Shown here: piece after piece, positions 1 to 7,886 of the stretch
How the letters are laid out: each line of letters opens with the position of its first letter
How positions within the stretch are numbered: the first letter of the stretch is position 1
DNA from: Prosthecomicrobium sp. N25
GTDB lineage: Bacteria; Pseudomonadota; Alphaproteobacteria; Rhizobiales; Ancalomicrobiaceae
Direction: 5' to 3'
Assembly (NCBI RefSeq): GCF_037203705.1
Contig: NZ_JBBCAT010000001.1
Span: 2,329,418-2,393,417, forward strand
DNA length: 64,000 nt
Program-made: the position numbers and the translations under genes
Notes under the pieces: model-generated
Database searches by the model: none
What the model was told of the DNA's origin: nothing
Seen by the model: the letters and a program-made list of their open reading frames with translations, nothing else

Positions 1-1
1 C

Positions 2-943
2 CGGCCGCCGGAGGAGGGCTCGGACGGCGAGATCACGGTCCGCAACGACACCGGCGTCGTCGAGGGCTCCGAGATCTCCATGTTCTACGACCCGATGATC
101 GCCAAGCTGGTGACCCACGGCCCGACCCGCCTGGAGGCCATCGAGGCGCAGTCCGACGCCCTCGACGCCTTCGTGATCGACGGCATCCAGCACAACATCC
201 CCTTCCTGACGTCGCTTCACCACCATCCGCGCTGGCGCGAGGGGCGGCTGTCCACCGGCTTCATCCGCGAGGAATACCCGGACGGCTTCGGCGTCCGCGC
301 CGTCGACGAAGCCGCCAAGCCGCTCCTGGCGGCCGCGGCGGTCGCCATGGAGGTCATCCGCCAGGACCGCCTGGAAGCGCTCCCCGGCCGCTTCCGCCCG
401 GCCACCGGCGAGGTCCGCCGCGACTGGCTGGTCAAGCTCGACAAGGACTACATCCCCGTCTCCGTCACCGAGGGCTTCGCCTCCGTGCCGCTCGAACTCG
501 ACATGGTGATCGGCGACGCCGAGACGGCCGTCAGCGTCGTCTCCCGCTGGCAGCCGGGCGAGGCCCTGTGGACCGGCCAGGTCGGCCACCGCGAGGTGAC
601 CATCCAGGTCCGTCCCGTCCCCAACGGCGCGGAACTGCGCTACCGCGGCATCTCCTGCATCGCCAAGGCCATGACGCCGCGCATCGCCCGCCTCGACAGG
701 CTGATGCCCGAGAAGGCGCCGCCGGACACCTCCCGCTTCCTCCTCTGCCCCATGCCCGGGCTGGTCGTCTCCATCGAGGTCGCCGAGGGGCAGGAGGTCA
801 AGGCCGGCGAGACGCTCGCCGTGGTCGAGGCCATGAAGATGCAGAACGTGCTCCGCGCCGAGCGCGACCTGACCGTCAAGGCCGTCAAGGCGAAGCCTGG
901 CGACAGCCTGGCTGTCGACGCGGTGATCATGGAATTCGCCTGA
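2..943 (+). CDS. pccA: Propionyl-CoA carboxylase alpha subunit, C-terminal part (5' end outside window)
   Basis: This is the C-terminal half of a biotin-dependent acyl-CoA carboxylase alpha chain. The frame is open from base 2, so the ATP-grasp biotin carboxylase core lies upstream of the window. Visible parts are the end of the biotin carboxylase C-terminal domain (DPMIAKLVTHGPTR), a linker typical of the BT region of PccA, and a terminal biotinyl domain with the VEAMKMQN motif. The biotin-accepting lysine codon is at 836-838. The family carboxylates propionyl-CoA to methylmalonyl-CoA in the catabolism of odd-chain fatty acids and branched-chain amino acids. The text around DALDAFVIDGIQHNIPF is characteristic of alphaproteobacterial PccA rather than AccC. 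The beta subunit gene is not in view. Confidence 0.93.
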   Translation, partial: RPPEEGSDGEITVRNDTGVVEGSEISMFYDPMIAKLVTHGPTRLEAIEAQSDALDAFVIDGIQHNIPFLTSLHHHPRWREGRLSTGFIREEYPDGFGVRAVDEAAKPLLAAAAVAMEVIRQDRLEALPGRFRPATGEVRRDWLVKLDKDYIPVSVTEGFASVPLELDMVIGDAETAVSVVSRWQPGEALWTGQVGHREVTIQVRPVPNGAELRYRGISCIAKAMTPRIARLDRLMPEKAPPDTSRFLLCPMPGLVVSIEVAEGQEVKAGETLAVVEAMKMQNVLRAERDLTVKAVKAKPGDSLAVDAVIMEFA

Positions 944-953
944 TCGGCAGCCG

Positions 954-979
954 GCGCGCGCCCGTCGGAGGGCGCGCGC
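954..979 (+). terminator. Hairpin downstream of pccA (possible terminator)
   Basis: A perfect 10-bp inverted repeat, GCGCGCGCCC and its complement, encloses a 6-nt loop directly after the pccA stop codon. A short T-rich stretch follows only about 12 nt later, so intrinsic termination is uncertain. The hairpin could instead stabilise the mRNA end. Confidence 0.4.
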
Positions 980-1082
980 GACTAGGCCGTGCGTTTTGGT
1001 ACCCTGCTACTGCCAAGCTTTACACCCGTACCCGCGTCGCCGATCTTCGGGCCCGTCGTCCAACCTTGGCCGGGAGGGATCC

Positions 1083-1274
1083 GTGACCGATCGCGCCATC
1101 GCTTCGAAGCCGCTCGACGTGCTGGTCGGGATGAGCGTCGGGCTCGAGCCCACGCCGCAGGATGCGGAGGCCGTCGCGGTTCTCGTCCGCCTCGGCCTCG
1201 CGGCCCGCGAAGGGTCCGGCCGGCCGCCGACCATCACCACCAAGGGCCGGGCCTGGGCCGAGGCCTTCCAGTGA
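1083..1274 (+). CDS. Small hypothetical protein (63 aa)
   Basis: I chose the GTG start at 1083 because a GGAGGG Shine-Dalgarno sequence lies just upstream; an ATG at 996 is possible but has no such site. The 63-residue product has no signal peptide or membrane segment. Its second half (VRLGLAAREGSGRPPTITTKGRAW) resembles the wing region of small winged-helix DNA-binding proteins, in which a glycine-rich turn leads into a T-x-KGR strand. That resemblance is only suggestive. The gene follows pccA on the same strand after a hairpin and faces a convergent membrane-protein gene 20 nt away. No function is assigned. Confidence 0.55.
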   Translation: MTDRAIASKPLDVLVGMSVGLEPTPQDAEAVAVLVRLGLAAREGSGRPPTITTKGRAWAEAFQ

Positions 1275-1293
1275 CGTCGTCCCCCGCCGCCGT

Positions 1294-1758
1294 TCAGTCC
1301 GGATCGCGCGACATCAGCGCGCCTGCCGCCAGCCCGATCGCCAGCGCGCCGTAGACGAGCCCGATCGAGCGGGGTGGCAGGACCGTCTCCCAGCCCGGTG
1401 TGACCCGCCGCGGCACGACGCCGTAGTCGACCACCGCCGCCACCAGTGCCATCAGCGCCGCGTCCCGCAGGTCCGTGCCGACGCTCCGCGGAGGCCGCGC
1501 GCCGCGCCAGGCCTCGAAGATCGCCGCCCAGAACATCCCCGAGCCGAAATGCGTCGCCGCGCCGACCCCCGTATGGGCGAGGTCGGCCTCCCGGATCCGT
1601 CCCGCGCCGTCGCCGTTGAGCCAGTGGCTGGTCGAATTGGTCGGCTGCAGGGCGCCGGCCCCCTCGGAGCGGGCGAGCTGGGCCGCGGCGGCGGCACTGG
1701 TGAGGCTTGCGAGCGTTCCGGTGACCGCCGTCCTGAGACCGAGATCGACGAGGTTCAT
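1294..1758 (-). CDS. Hypothetical membrane-associated protein (154 aa)
   Basis: The reading frame starts at an ATG giving MNLVDLGLRTAVTG and ends with ALMSRDPD. Hydrophobic, alanine-rich stretches near residues 8-28, 90-112 and 130-148 suggest a small multi-pass or amphipathic membrane protein. Glycine and histidine residues (HTGVGAATHFGSGMFW) lie between the first two segments. I do not recognise a named family with certainty; small proteins of this look are common in Methylobacterium-like genomes. It is transcribed away from the extensin-like gene, whose start is about 115 nt upstream. It converges on the small gene ending at 1274. Confidence 0.6.
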   Translation of the reverse strand: MNLVDLGLRTAVTGTLASLTSAAAAAQLARSEGAGALQPTNSTSHWLNGDGAGRIREADLAHTGVGAATHFGSGMFWAAIFEAWRGARPPRSVGTDLRDAALMALVAAVVDYGVVPRRVTPGWETVLPPRSIGLVYGALAIGLAAGALMSRDPD

Positions 1759-1873
1759 GGGGCGCGTCCTCCGTGGTGTCGGCCCGTGAACGTCCCGCCT
1801 CCCTCGCGGTTCCGCAACGAACCTTTCCGGCCCCCTCATGCGTTGTTCCTGTCGAGCGGTCGGGAGGGCGGAC

Positions 1874-2884
1874 ATGCGCAGCGTGGCGAAGGTGATGGCC
1901 GCCGGCCTGATCGGGCTCGGGGCGGCGGTCTGGACGGTGGAGCCGGCCGGCGCGCAGTCCGTGGTGCGCCGCCTGGGGCAGGACCTCGGCCTCGTGCCGC
2001 CCGACAAGCCCGCCCGCAAGGCGCCCCGCCGCCCGCGCGCCGCGCCCCGCCCGACCGTTGCGGCCCCGGCGTCCCCGGCGCCGCAGGCGAAGCCGGAGAC
2101 GAGAACCCAGGCCGCGATCCCGGGCGCGCCAAGACCGAAGCCCGACGAGACGCCGGACCGGCCGCCCGAGCCCGCCGGGTTGCCCGCCGCGCCACAGGCC
2201 AAGCCCGCACAGGCGCCCCCCCAGCCGGAGGCCGGCCAGTCTCCGGCGGCGCCGGAGGGCGGCAAGGAACCCGACGCGACGCGTCCGGTCCCGCCGCCAC
2301 CCCCGCCACCGCCCGAGCCGATCGTCCTCACCGACGGGGAGGCGCAGGCCTGCCTGGCGCGGCTCGCGGCCCTCGGGGTGGAGGCGAAGCCCTTGCCCCC
2401 GATCGAGGCGGACAACGGCTGCAGCGTGCCGGCGCCGCTGGAGGTCCGCTCGGTGGGCGCCGGGATCGCCCTCGCGCCGCCAGCCGTCACGGTCTGCCCC
2501 ATGGCCGAGGCGCTCGCCCTCTGGGCCCGCGACGTCGCCGCGGAATCGGAAGCCGCCTTCGAGACGCGCCCGAAGTCGCTCTCCATCGGGACGTCCTACC
2601 AGTGCCGGCCGCGCAACGGCCGGTCCGGCGCCAAGCTGAGCGAGCACGGCATCGCCAACGGCGTCGACATCGCCGGCATCCGTCTGGAGAGCGGGCCGGC
2701 CTTCGACGTGGCGCGCGTCGCCGACGAGGACGACGGCCCGACGGCCCGATTCGCCCGCGCCGTCCGGGCGCGCGCCTGCGTCCATTTCACCACCGTCCTC
2801 GGGCCGGGGACGGACCCGTCCCACGAGACCCACCTTCACCTCGACCTCGCCCGGCGGCGCAACGGCTATCGGATCTGCCAGTGA
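1874..2884 (+). CDS. Extensin-like secreted protein
   Basis: The protein is about 336 aa from the ATG at 1874, which is preceded by GGGAGGGCGG; an in-frame ATG at 1838 would add 12 residues. A signal peptide (KVMAAGLIGLGAAVWTVEPAGA) is followed by a proline- and alanine-rich spacer of about 110 residues. The C-terminal domain of about 160 residues has the marks of the extensin-like C-terminal family (PF06904): paired cysteines, LSEHGIANGVDIAG, ACVHFTTVLGPGTD and a terminal ETHLHLDLARRRNGYRICQ. In alphaproteobacteria these proteins are exported and probably act in the cell wall; the conserved H and D residues suggest a metal-dependent D-Ala-D-Ala peptidase-like fold. An L,D-transpeptidase gene follows, which fits a periplasmic cell-wall role. 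Confidence 0.85.
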   Translation: MRSVAKVMAAGLIGLGAAVWTVEPAGAQSVVRRLGQDLGLVPPDKPARKAPRRPRAAPRPTVAAPASPAPQAKPETRTQAAIPGAPRPKPDETPDRPPEPAGLPAAPQAKPAQAPPQPEAGQSPAAPEGGKEPDATRPVPPPPPPPPEPIVLTDGEAQACLARLAALGVEAKPLPPIEADNGCSVPAPLEVRSVGAGIALAPPAVTVCPMAEALALWARDVAAESEAAFETRPKSLSIGTSYQCRPRNGRSGAKLSEHGIANGVDIAGIRLESGPAFDVARVADEDDGPTARFARAVRARACVHFTTVLGPGTDPSHETHLHLDLARRRNGYRICQ

Positions 2885-2947
2885 AGCGGACCCTTTGAGG
2901 GGCCGCGGCGTTGGTCATCACCATCCAGCAGCGCCCGAGGTTCGCCG

Positions 2948-3964
2948 ATGATTGCGTTGAGAAGCCTGCCCGCCCTTGCCGTCGCGATCGCCCTGGCCCT
3001 GGGAGGCCCGGCGCTCGCCGCCGACCGCCTCACCCTGGAGTCGGTCAACGAAGCGGCTTTCCGGCCGCTGCCGAAGGAGTCCAAGGATCCGCTGCCCCAC
3101 CTGGTGAAGCTGCAGGTCCTCCTCGACCGCGCCCTGGTCTCGCCCGGCGAGATCGACGGCCGCGACGGGGAGAACACCCGCAAGGCGATCGACGCCTATG
3201 CCCGCCTGGAGAAGCTCGGCGGCAACGGCGATCCCGCCCGCGACGTCTTCGAGGCGCTGAGCCGGGAGGACGGTGAGCCGGTGCTGGTCCGCTACCGCAT
3301 AACCGACGACGATGTGCGCGGCCCCTTCGTGACCGAGATCCCCGACAAGATGGAGGAGCAGGCCGGCCTCGATCGGTTAGGCTACCGCTCGCCCCGCGAG
3401 ATGCTGGCCGAACGCTTCCACATGTCCGAGGGCCTCCTGTCGGCGCTGAACCCGGGTACGCGCTTCGACGAGCCCGGCCGGGAGATCGTCGTCGCCGCCG
3501 TCTCCCCCTTCGATCCCGACCGCAAGCCCGAGATCCCCGCCGAAGCCGACCGGGTCACCCGAATCGCGGTCACCAAGGGCGAGCGGCGGCTCTATGCCTA
3601 CCGGGCCGACGACAGCCTCGCGGCCATCTTCCCCGCCTCCATCGGCTCGACCGAGAAGCCCGCACCGGAGGGCGGCGCCACGGTGACGGCGGTCGCCCGC
3701 AACCCGACCTACACCTACGATCCGAAATTCGCCTTCAAGGGTGTCGGCGCCGACCGCAAGTTCACGATCAATCCCGGCCCGAATAATCCGGTCGGGGCGG
3801 TCTGGATCGACCTCGACGTGCCGACCTACGGCATCCACGGCACGCCCGAGCCCGGCAAGGTCGGCAAGAGCTACTCCCACGGCTGCATCCGCCTGACCAA
3901 CTGGGACGTCGAGCGCCTCGCCCGGCTGGTCGGCAAGGGCACCCGGGTCGAGTTCCTCGACTAG
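2948..3964 (+). CDS. L,D-transpeptidase (YkuD domain), periplasmic
   Basis: This 338-aa protein begins with a clear signal peptide (LRSLPALAVAIALALGGPALAA). An N-terminal region of about 150 residues looks like a degenerate peptidoglycan-binding plus LysM-like segment (LDRALVSPGEIDGRDGENTRKAIDAY, then MLAERFHMSEGLLSALNPG). The C-terminal YkuD domain carries the catalytic signature IHGTPEPGKVGK and SHGCIRLTNWDV, with the nucleophilic cysteine at about residue 313. The family forms 3-3 cross-links in peptidoglycan or anchors outer-membrane proteins to it. An extensin-like gene lies 63 nt upstream on the same strand, so the two may be co-transcribed. Confidence 0.93.
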   Translation: MIALRSLPALAVAIALALGGPALAADRLTLESVNEAAFRPLPKESKDPLPHLVKLQVLLDRALVSPGEIDGRDGENTRKAIDAYARLEKLGGNGDPARDVFEALSREDGEPVLVRYRITDDDVRGPFVTEIPDKMEEQAGLDRLGYRSPREMLAERFHMSEGLLSALNPGTRFDEPGREIVVAAVSPFDPDRKPEIPAEADRVTRIAVTKGERRLYAYRADDSLAAIFPASIGSTEKPAPEGGATVTAVARNPTYTYDPKFAFKGVGADRKFTINPGPNNPVGAVWIDLDVPTYGIHGTPEPGKVGKSYSHGCIRLTNWDVERLARLVGKGTRVEFLD

Positions 3965-4089
3965 CGCGGGCCGGAAGGATTGCACGGTCGGGGATGGACG
4001 GTCGCCGCCAAGGGATTGTACATCTTCATGATCGGCGATCCGACGTCTCGGGGAGAGGCGGCGGAGGAGCGCCGGTTCGGGAGGTGGCG

Positions 4090-5283
4090 ATGTCGGGTTC
4101 GAAGTGGCTGACGGGGGTCGCGGCGGCGGTCCTCGGGCTCGTGGCGGCGGGCGCCGCCGGCGCGAAGGAGATCAAGGTCTGCCTCATCGCGGGCAAGACC
4201 GGTCCGCTCGAGGCCTATGCCAAGCAGACCGAGAACGGCTTCATGATGGGCCTCGAGCACCTGACCAAGGGCACCCTTCAGGTCGGAGCCGACAAGATCA
4301 CGGTGCTCGTCAAGGACGACCAGCTGAAGCCCGACCGGGGCAAGAGCCTGCTCGAGGAATGCTACGGCGACGACAAGGCGGACCTCGCCGTCGGCACCAC
4401 CGGCTCGCCCGTCGCGCTCGCCATGCTGCCCGTCGCCGAGGAGTTCAAGAAGGTCCTGATCGTCGAGCCGGCGGTCGCCGACTCCATCACCGGCGAGAAG
4501 TGGAACCGCTACGTCTTCAGAACCGGCCGCTCCTCGACCCAGGACGCCTACGCGGCGGCCGCCGCGATCCCCGACGGCGAGGTCGCGATCGGCATGATGG
4601 CCCTCGACACCGCCTTCGGCCGCGACGGCGTCGCCGCCTTCCGCGAGGCCCTCGCGGCGATCCGGCCCAAGGCGAAGATCGTCGCCGAGGAATACGCGGC
4701 CGGCAACACGGCCGACTTCGCCCCCTTCGCCGAGCGCCTGTTCGGCGCGCTCAAGGACAAGCCCGGCAAGCGCATCATCGGCTTCATCTGGGCCGGCGCG
4801 CATCCCATGGCGAAGTTCGTCGACATGAAGCCGGACCGGTTCGAGATCATGCTCGCGCCCGGCGGCAACCTCCTGCCCGTGATGGCCTCCTGGAAGCAGT
4901 TCGCCGGCGCCGAGGGCGGGATCTACTACTATTACGACTTCCCGAAGAACGCCCAGAACGACTGGCTCAAGGCCGAGTACCAGAAGCGCTACAACGCGCC
5001 GCCGGACTTCTTCGTCGCCGGCGGCTTCTCGGCCGCCGCGGCCGTGGTGGCCGCCCTGACCAAGGCCGGGTCGACCGACACCGAGAAGCTCATCGCCGCC
5101 ATGGAAGGGCTGAGCTTCGAGACGCCGAAGGGCACCATGACGTTCCGCGCCCAGGACCACCAGGCGCTCCAGGAGATGTACCACTGGCGCATCAAGAAGG
5201 GCGCCACCGACACCGACATCCTGGACCTCGTGGCGACGATCCCCGCCAAGGATATGCCGGTCCCGGTCCGCAACAAGCGCTGA
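4090..5283 (+). CDS. LIV-family ABC transporter substrate-binding protein
   Basis: This 397-aa periplasmic binding protein starts at an ATG at 4090 that opens directly into a signal peptide (MSGSKWLTGVAAAVLGLV, cleavage after AAGAKA-like residues). An earlier in-frame ATG at 3994 would put about 30 hydrophilic residues ahead of it and is unlikely. The mature part has the type I fold of the Leu/Ile/Val-binding family (PF13458): KVCLIAGKTGPLEAYAKQTENGF, then DDQLKPDRGKSLLEE, then VGTTGSPVALAMLPVAEE. It is the first gene of a five-gene importer unit. The ligand cannot be read from sequence; amino acids, amides and small aromatic acids are all known for this family. Confidence 0.92.
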   Translation: MSGSKWLTGVAAAVLGLVAAGAAGAKEIKVCLIAGKTGPLEAYAKQTENGFMMGLEHLTKGTLQVGADKITVLVKDDQLKPDRGKSLLEECYGDDKADLAVGTTGSPVALAMLPVAEEFKKVLIVEPAVADSITGEKWNRYVFRTGRSSTQDAYAAAAAIPDGEVAIGMMALDTAFGRDGVAAFREALAAIRPKAKIVAEEYAAGNTADFAPFAERLFGALKDKPGKRIIGFIWAGAHPMAKFVDMKPDRFEIMLAPGGNLLPVMASWKQFAGAEGGIYYYYDFPKNAQNDWLKAEYQKRYNAPPDFFVAGGFSAAAAVVAALTKAGSTDTEKLIAAMEGLSFETPKGTMTFRAQDHQALQEMYHWRIKKGATDTDILDLVATIPAKDMPVPVRNKR

Positions 5284-5305
5284 CGGACCCCGACCGCACC
5301 CCTCC

Positions 5306-5326
5306 GGCGCCGGCCTTGCCGGCGCC
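5306..5326 (+). promoter_or_regulatory. Intercistronic hairpin between binding protein and ATPase genes
   Basis: A perfect 9-bp inverted repeat, GGCGCCGGC with its complement around a CTT loop, lies 22 nt after the binding-protein stop and 30 nt before the first ATPase start. No T-run follows. Such hairpins in transporter operons are known to protect the upstream binding-protein message or attenuate read-through, so binding protein is made in excess. That role here is inferred. Confidence 0.5.
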
Positions 5327-5356
5327 GCCGGCCGTCCGCCACGCCAGGGAAGGCCC

Positions 5357-6124
5357 ATGCCCGTCCTCGAGACCCAGGACCTGACCATCCGCTTCGGCGG
5401 CCACGTGGCGGTCGACGGCGTCACCGCCGCCTTCGAGGCCGGCACGCTGACCGCCATCGTCGGTCCGAACGGGGCGGGCAAGACGACCTTCTTCAACCTC
5501 GTCTCCGGCCAGCTCAAGGCGACCGCGGGCCGAGTCGCCCTGAAGGGCCGCGACCTGACCGGGCTCGGCGCCGCCTCCCGCGCCCGGGCGGGCCTCGGCC
5601 GCGCCTTCCAACTGACCAACCTCTTCCCGAACCTCTCCGTGCGCGAGAACGTCCGCCTCGCCGTGCAGGCCCGGGCCGGGGGAGGGGCCGCCATGCTGAG
5701 CCTCGCCCGCGCCCATCGCGACTGGATCGCCCGGGCGGACGCCGTCCTGGCCGAGGTCAATCTGTCGGCCGTCGCCGGCTCTCCCGCCGCGGCCCTCAGC
5801 CACGGCGACAAGCGCAAGCTGGAGGTGGCGATCCTCATGGCGCTCGAGCCCGAGGTCTACATGTTCGACGAGCCGACCGCCGGCATGTCGGTCGACGAGG
5901 TCCCGGTCGTGCTCGACCTGATCCGCCGCCTGAAGGCGCGCGGCGACAAGACCATCCTGCTGGTCGAGCACAAGATGGACGTGGTCCGCTCCCTCGCCGA
6001 CCGCATCGTGGTGCTGCACCAGGGGCGCCTCGTCGCCGACGGCGAGCCGGCCGCCGTGATCGCCTCGCCCATCGTCCAGGAGGCCTACCTGGGCGTCCCG
6101 GCCGGCCCCCGGGAGGCCGCCTGA
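5357..6124 (+). CDS. LIV-family ABC transporter ATP-binding protein (LivG type)
   Basis: This 255-aa ATPase has Walker A GPNGAGKT at residues 36-43, a signature LSHGDKRK near 147, Walker B VYMFDEP near 167 and an H-loop in LLVEHKMD. The DKRKLEVA wording after the signature motif and the GRAFQLTNLFPNLSV Q-loop are typical of LivG rather than LivF. It energises uptake through the two permeases encoded downstream. The stop codon overlaps the start of the next ATPase gene (TGATG at 6122-6126), indicating translational coupling. Confidence 0.95.
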   Translation: MPVLETQDLTIRFGGHVAVDGVTAAFEAGTLTAIVGPNGAGKTTFFNLVSGQLKATAGRVALKGRDLTGLGAASRARAGLGRAFQLTNLFPNLSVRENVRLAVQARAGGGAAMLSLARAHRDWIARADAVLAEVNLSAVAGSPAAALSHGDKRKLEVAILMALEPEVYMFDEPTAGMSVDEVPVVLDLIRRLKARGDKTILLVEHKMDVVRSLADRIVVLHQGRLVADGEPAAVIASPIVQEAYLGVPAGPREAA

Positions 6125-6849
6125 TGGCCGCGCTGCTCCTCGTCCTCTCCGGCGTCCACACCCATGTCGGCCAGTACCACATCCTGCAGGGCGTCGACCT
6201 GACGGTGCCCGAGGGCGAGCTCACCGTCCTCCTCGGCCGCAACGGTGCCGGCAAGACGACCACGCTCCGGACCGTCATGGGCCTCTGGCGCCCGAGCCGG
6301 GGCACCATCACCTTCGCGGGCCGCCCGGTCGGCGGGCTCGAGACGCCCGACATCGCCCGCGCCGGCATCGCCTACGTGCCCGAGAGCATGGGCATCTTCG
6401 CCGACCTCACGGTGCGCGAGAACATGATCCTCGCCGCCCGCGAGGGCCCGCCGGACCCGCGGCGCCTCGACTGGATCTTCGGCTTCTTCCCGGCGCTGCG
6501 GACGTTCTGGGACTTCCCGGCCGGCGTCCTCTCCGGCGGCCAGAAGCAGATGCTCTCGATCGCCCGCGCGATCGTCGAGCCGCGCCGACTGATCCTGGTC
6601 GACGAGCCCACCAAGGGCATCGCCCCGGCCATCATCGAGAGCATGATCGGCGCCTTCCGGGAGCTGAAGCGCGGCGGCACCACGATCCTGCTGGTCGAGC
6701 AGAACTTCCGCTTCGCCGCCAGCCTCGGCGACGGCGTCGCCGTCATGGACGACGGCCGCATCGTGCATGCCGGCCGCATGGCCGACCTCGCCGCCGACCC
6801 GGCGTTGCAGACGCGCCTGCTCGGCCTTTCCCTCGAAGCCCACCAGTGA
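6124..6849 (+). CDS. LIV-family ABC transporter ATP-binding protein (LivF type)
   Basis: This 241-aa ATPase carries Walker A GRNGAGKT at residues 38-45, a canonical LSGGQ at 136-140 and Walker B LILVDEP at 156-162. The stretch ARAGIAYVPESMGIFADLTVREN is characteristic of LivF. It pairs with the LivG-type ATPase to make the heterodimeric motor of the importer. Its start overlaps the preceding stop and the first permease gene begins 11 nt after its own stop. Confidence 0.95.
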   Translation: MAALLLVLSGVHTHVGQYHILQGVDLTVPEGELTVLLGRNGAGKTTTLRTVMGLWRPSRGTITFAGRPVGGLETPDIARAGIAYVPESMGIFADLTVRENMILAAREGPPDPRRLDWIFGFFPALRTFWDFPAGVLSGGQKQMLSIARAIVEPRRLILVDEPTKGIAPAIIESMIGAFRELKRGGTTILLVEQNFRFAASLGDGVAVMDDGRIVHAGRMADLAADPALQTRLLGLSLEAHQ

Positions 6850-6859
6850 GGCGGCCCCG

Positions 6860-7876
6860 ATGACCGAGACGACCGCCGCCCCGACCGAGGCCCTGCCGAG
6901 GCTCCCGCAGGACCGGCTGCCGCTCCTGCTCGTCCCCGCGCTCGCCGCCGGCGCGTTCCTGCTGGTCCGCGACCCGACCACCTGGATCACCCTGACGCTC
7001 GCCGGCCTCGCCATGGGCATGATGATCTTCGTCATCGCCTCGGGCCTGACCCTCGTCTTCGGCCTGATGGACGTCCTCAACTTCGGCCACGGCGCCTTCA
7101 TCTCGGTCGGCGCCTACCTGGCGCTGACGGTGCTGGGCCCTCTCTCCGGCTGGATGCAGGCCGACAGCCTGGCCCTGAACCTCTCCGCCCTGGCGCTCGC
7201 CGCCGTCGCCGCCATGGCCGGCACGGCGGTGCTCGGCGTCGTCTTCGAGCGCGTCATCGTGATGCCGGTCTACGGCCAGCACCTGAAGCAGATCCTGGTC
7301 ACCATGGGCGGGCTGATCGTCGCCGAGCAGATGATCCACGTGATCTGGGGCGGCGACCAGAAGGCCATGGCGCTCCCGGCCGGTCTGCGCGGCGCCATCG
7401 TGGTCGGCGACGTCGCCATCGAGAAGTTCCGGCTCGTCGCCGTCGTGGTCGGGCTCGCGGTCTTCGCCACCATGATGCTCGTCCTCAACCGGACGAAGCT
7501 CGGCCTCCTGATCCGGGCGGGCGTCGAGAACGTCGAGATGGTCGAGGCGCTCGGCTACCGGGTGCGCCGCCTCTTCGTCCTCGTCTTCGCGGCGGGGTCC
7601 GCGCTCGCCGGCCTCGGCGGCACGCTCTGGGCGCTCTACCGGGAGACGCTGACGGCCGCGCTCGGCTCGGAGGTGATGGTGCTGGTCTTCATCGTCATCA
7701 TCGTCGGCGGCCTGGGCTCGGTCGGCGGCTGCTTCCTGGGCGCGCTCCTGGTCGCCCTGACGGCGAACTACGTCGGCTTCCTGGCGCCGAAGGTGGCGCT
7801 CGCCTCCAACATCCTGCTCATGGCCGCCGTCCTGCTCTGGCGACCGAGCGGGCTCTATCCCGTGGCGAAGCGGTGA
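6860..7876 (+). CDS. LIV-family ABC transporter permease (LivH type)
   Basis: The ATG at 6860 gives a 338-aa integral membrane protein with about eight hydrophobic segments. The family marks are FGLMDVLNFGHGAFISVGAYLAL near the N-terminus, then VFERVIVMPVYGQHLKQILVTMGGLIVAEQ, and the EAA-type cytoplasmic loop EMVEALGYRVRRLFVLVFAAGSALAGLGG. The family forms the inner-membrane channel together with a LivM-type partner. An upstream in-frame ATG at 6767 lies inside the previous gene and is rejected. The next permease starts 10 nt downstream. Confidence 0.94.
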   Translation: MTETTAAPTEALPRLPQDRLPLLLVPALAAGAFLLVRDPTTWITLTLAGLAMGMMIFVIASGLTLVFGLMDVLNFGHGAFISVGAYLALTVLGPLSGWMQADSLALNLSALALAAVAAMAGTAVLGVVFERVIVMPVYGQHLKQILVTMGGLIVAEQMIHVIWGGDQKAMALPAGLRGAIVVGDVAIEKFRLVAVVVGLAVFATMMLVLNRTKLGLLIRAGVENVEMVEALGYRVRRLFVLVFAAGSALAGLGGTLWALYRETLTAALGSEVMVLVFIVIIVGGLGSVGGCFLGALLVALTANYVGFLAPKVALASNILLMAAVLLWRPSGLYPVAKR

Positions 7877-7886
7877 GGGCAGGGAC

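Noticed and set aside
3961-5838. Minus-strand open frame of 625 codons opposite the ABC transporter genes
   Set aside because: The opposite frames encode clear transporter proteins; this frame is low complexity.
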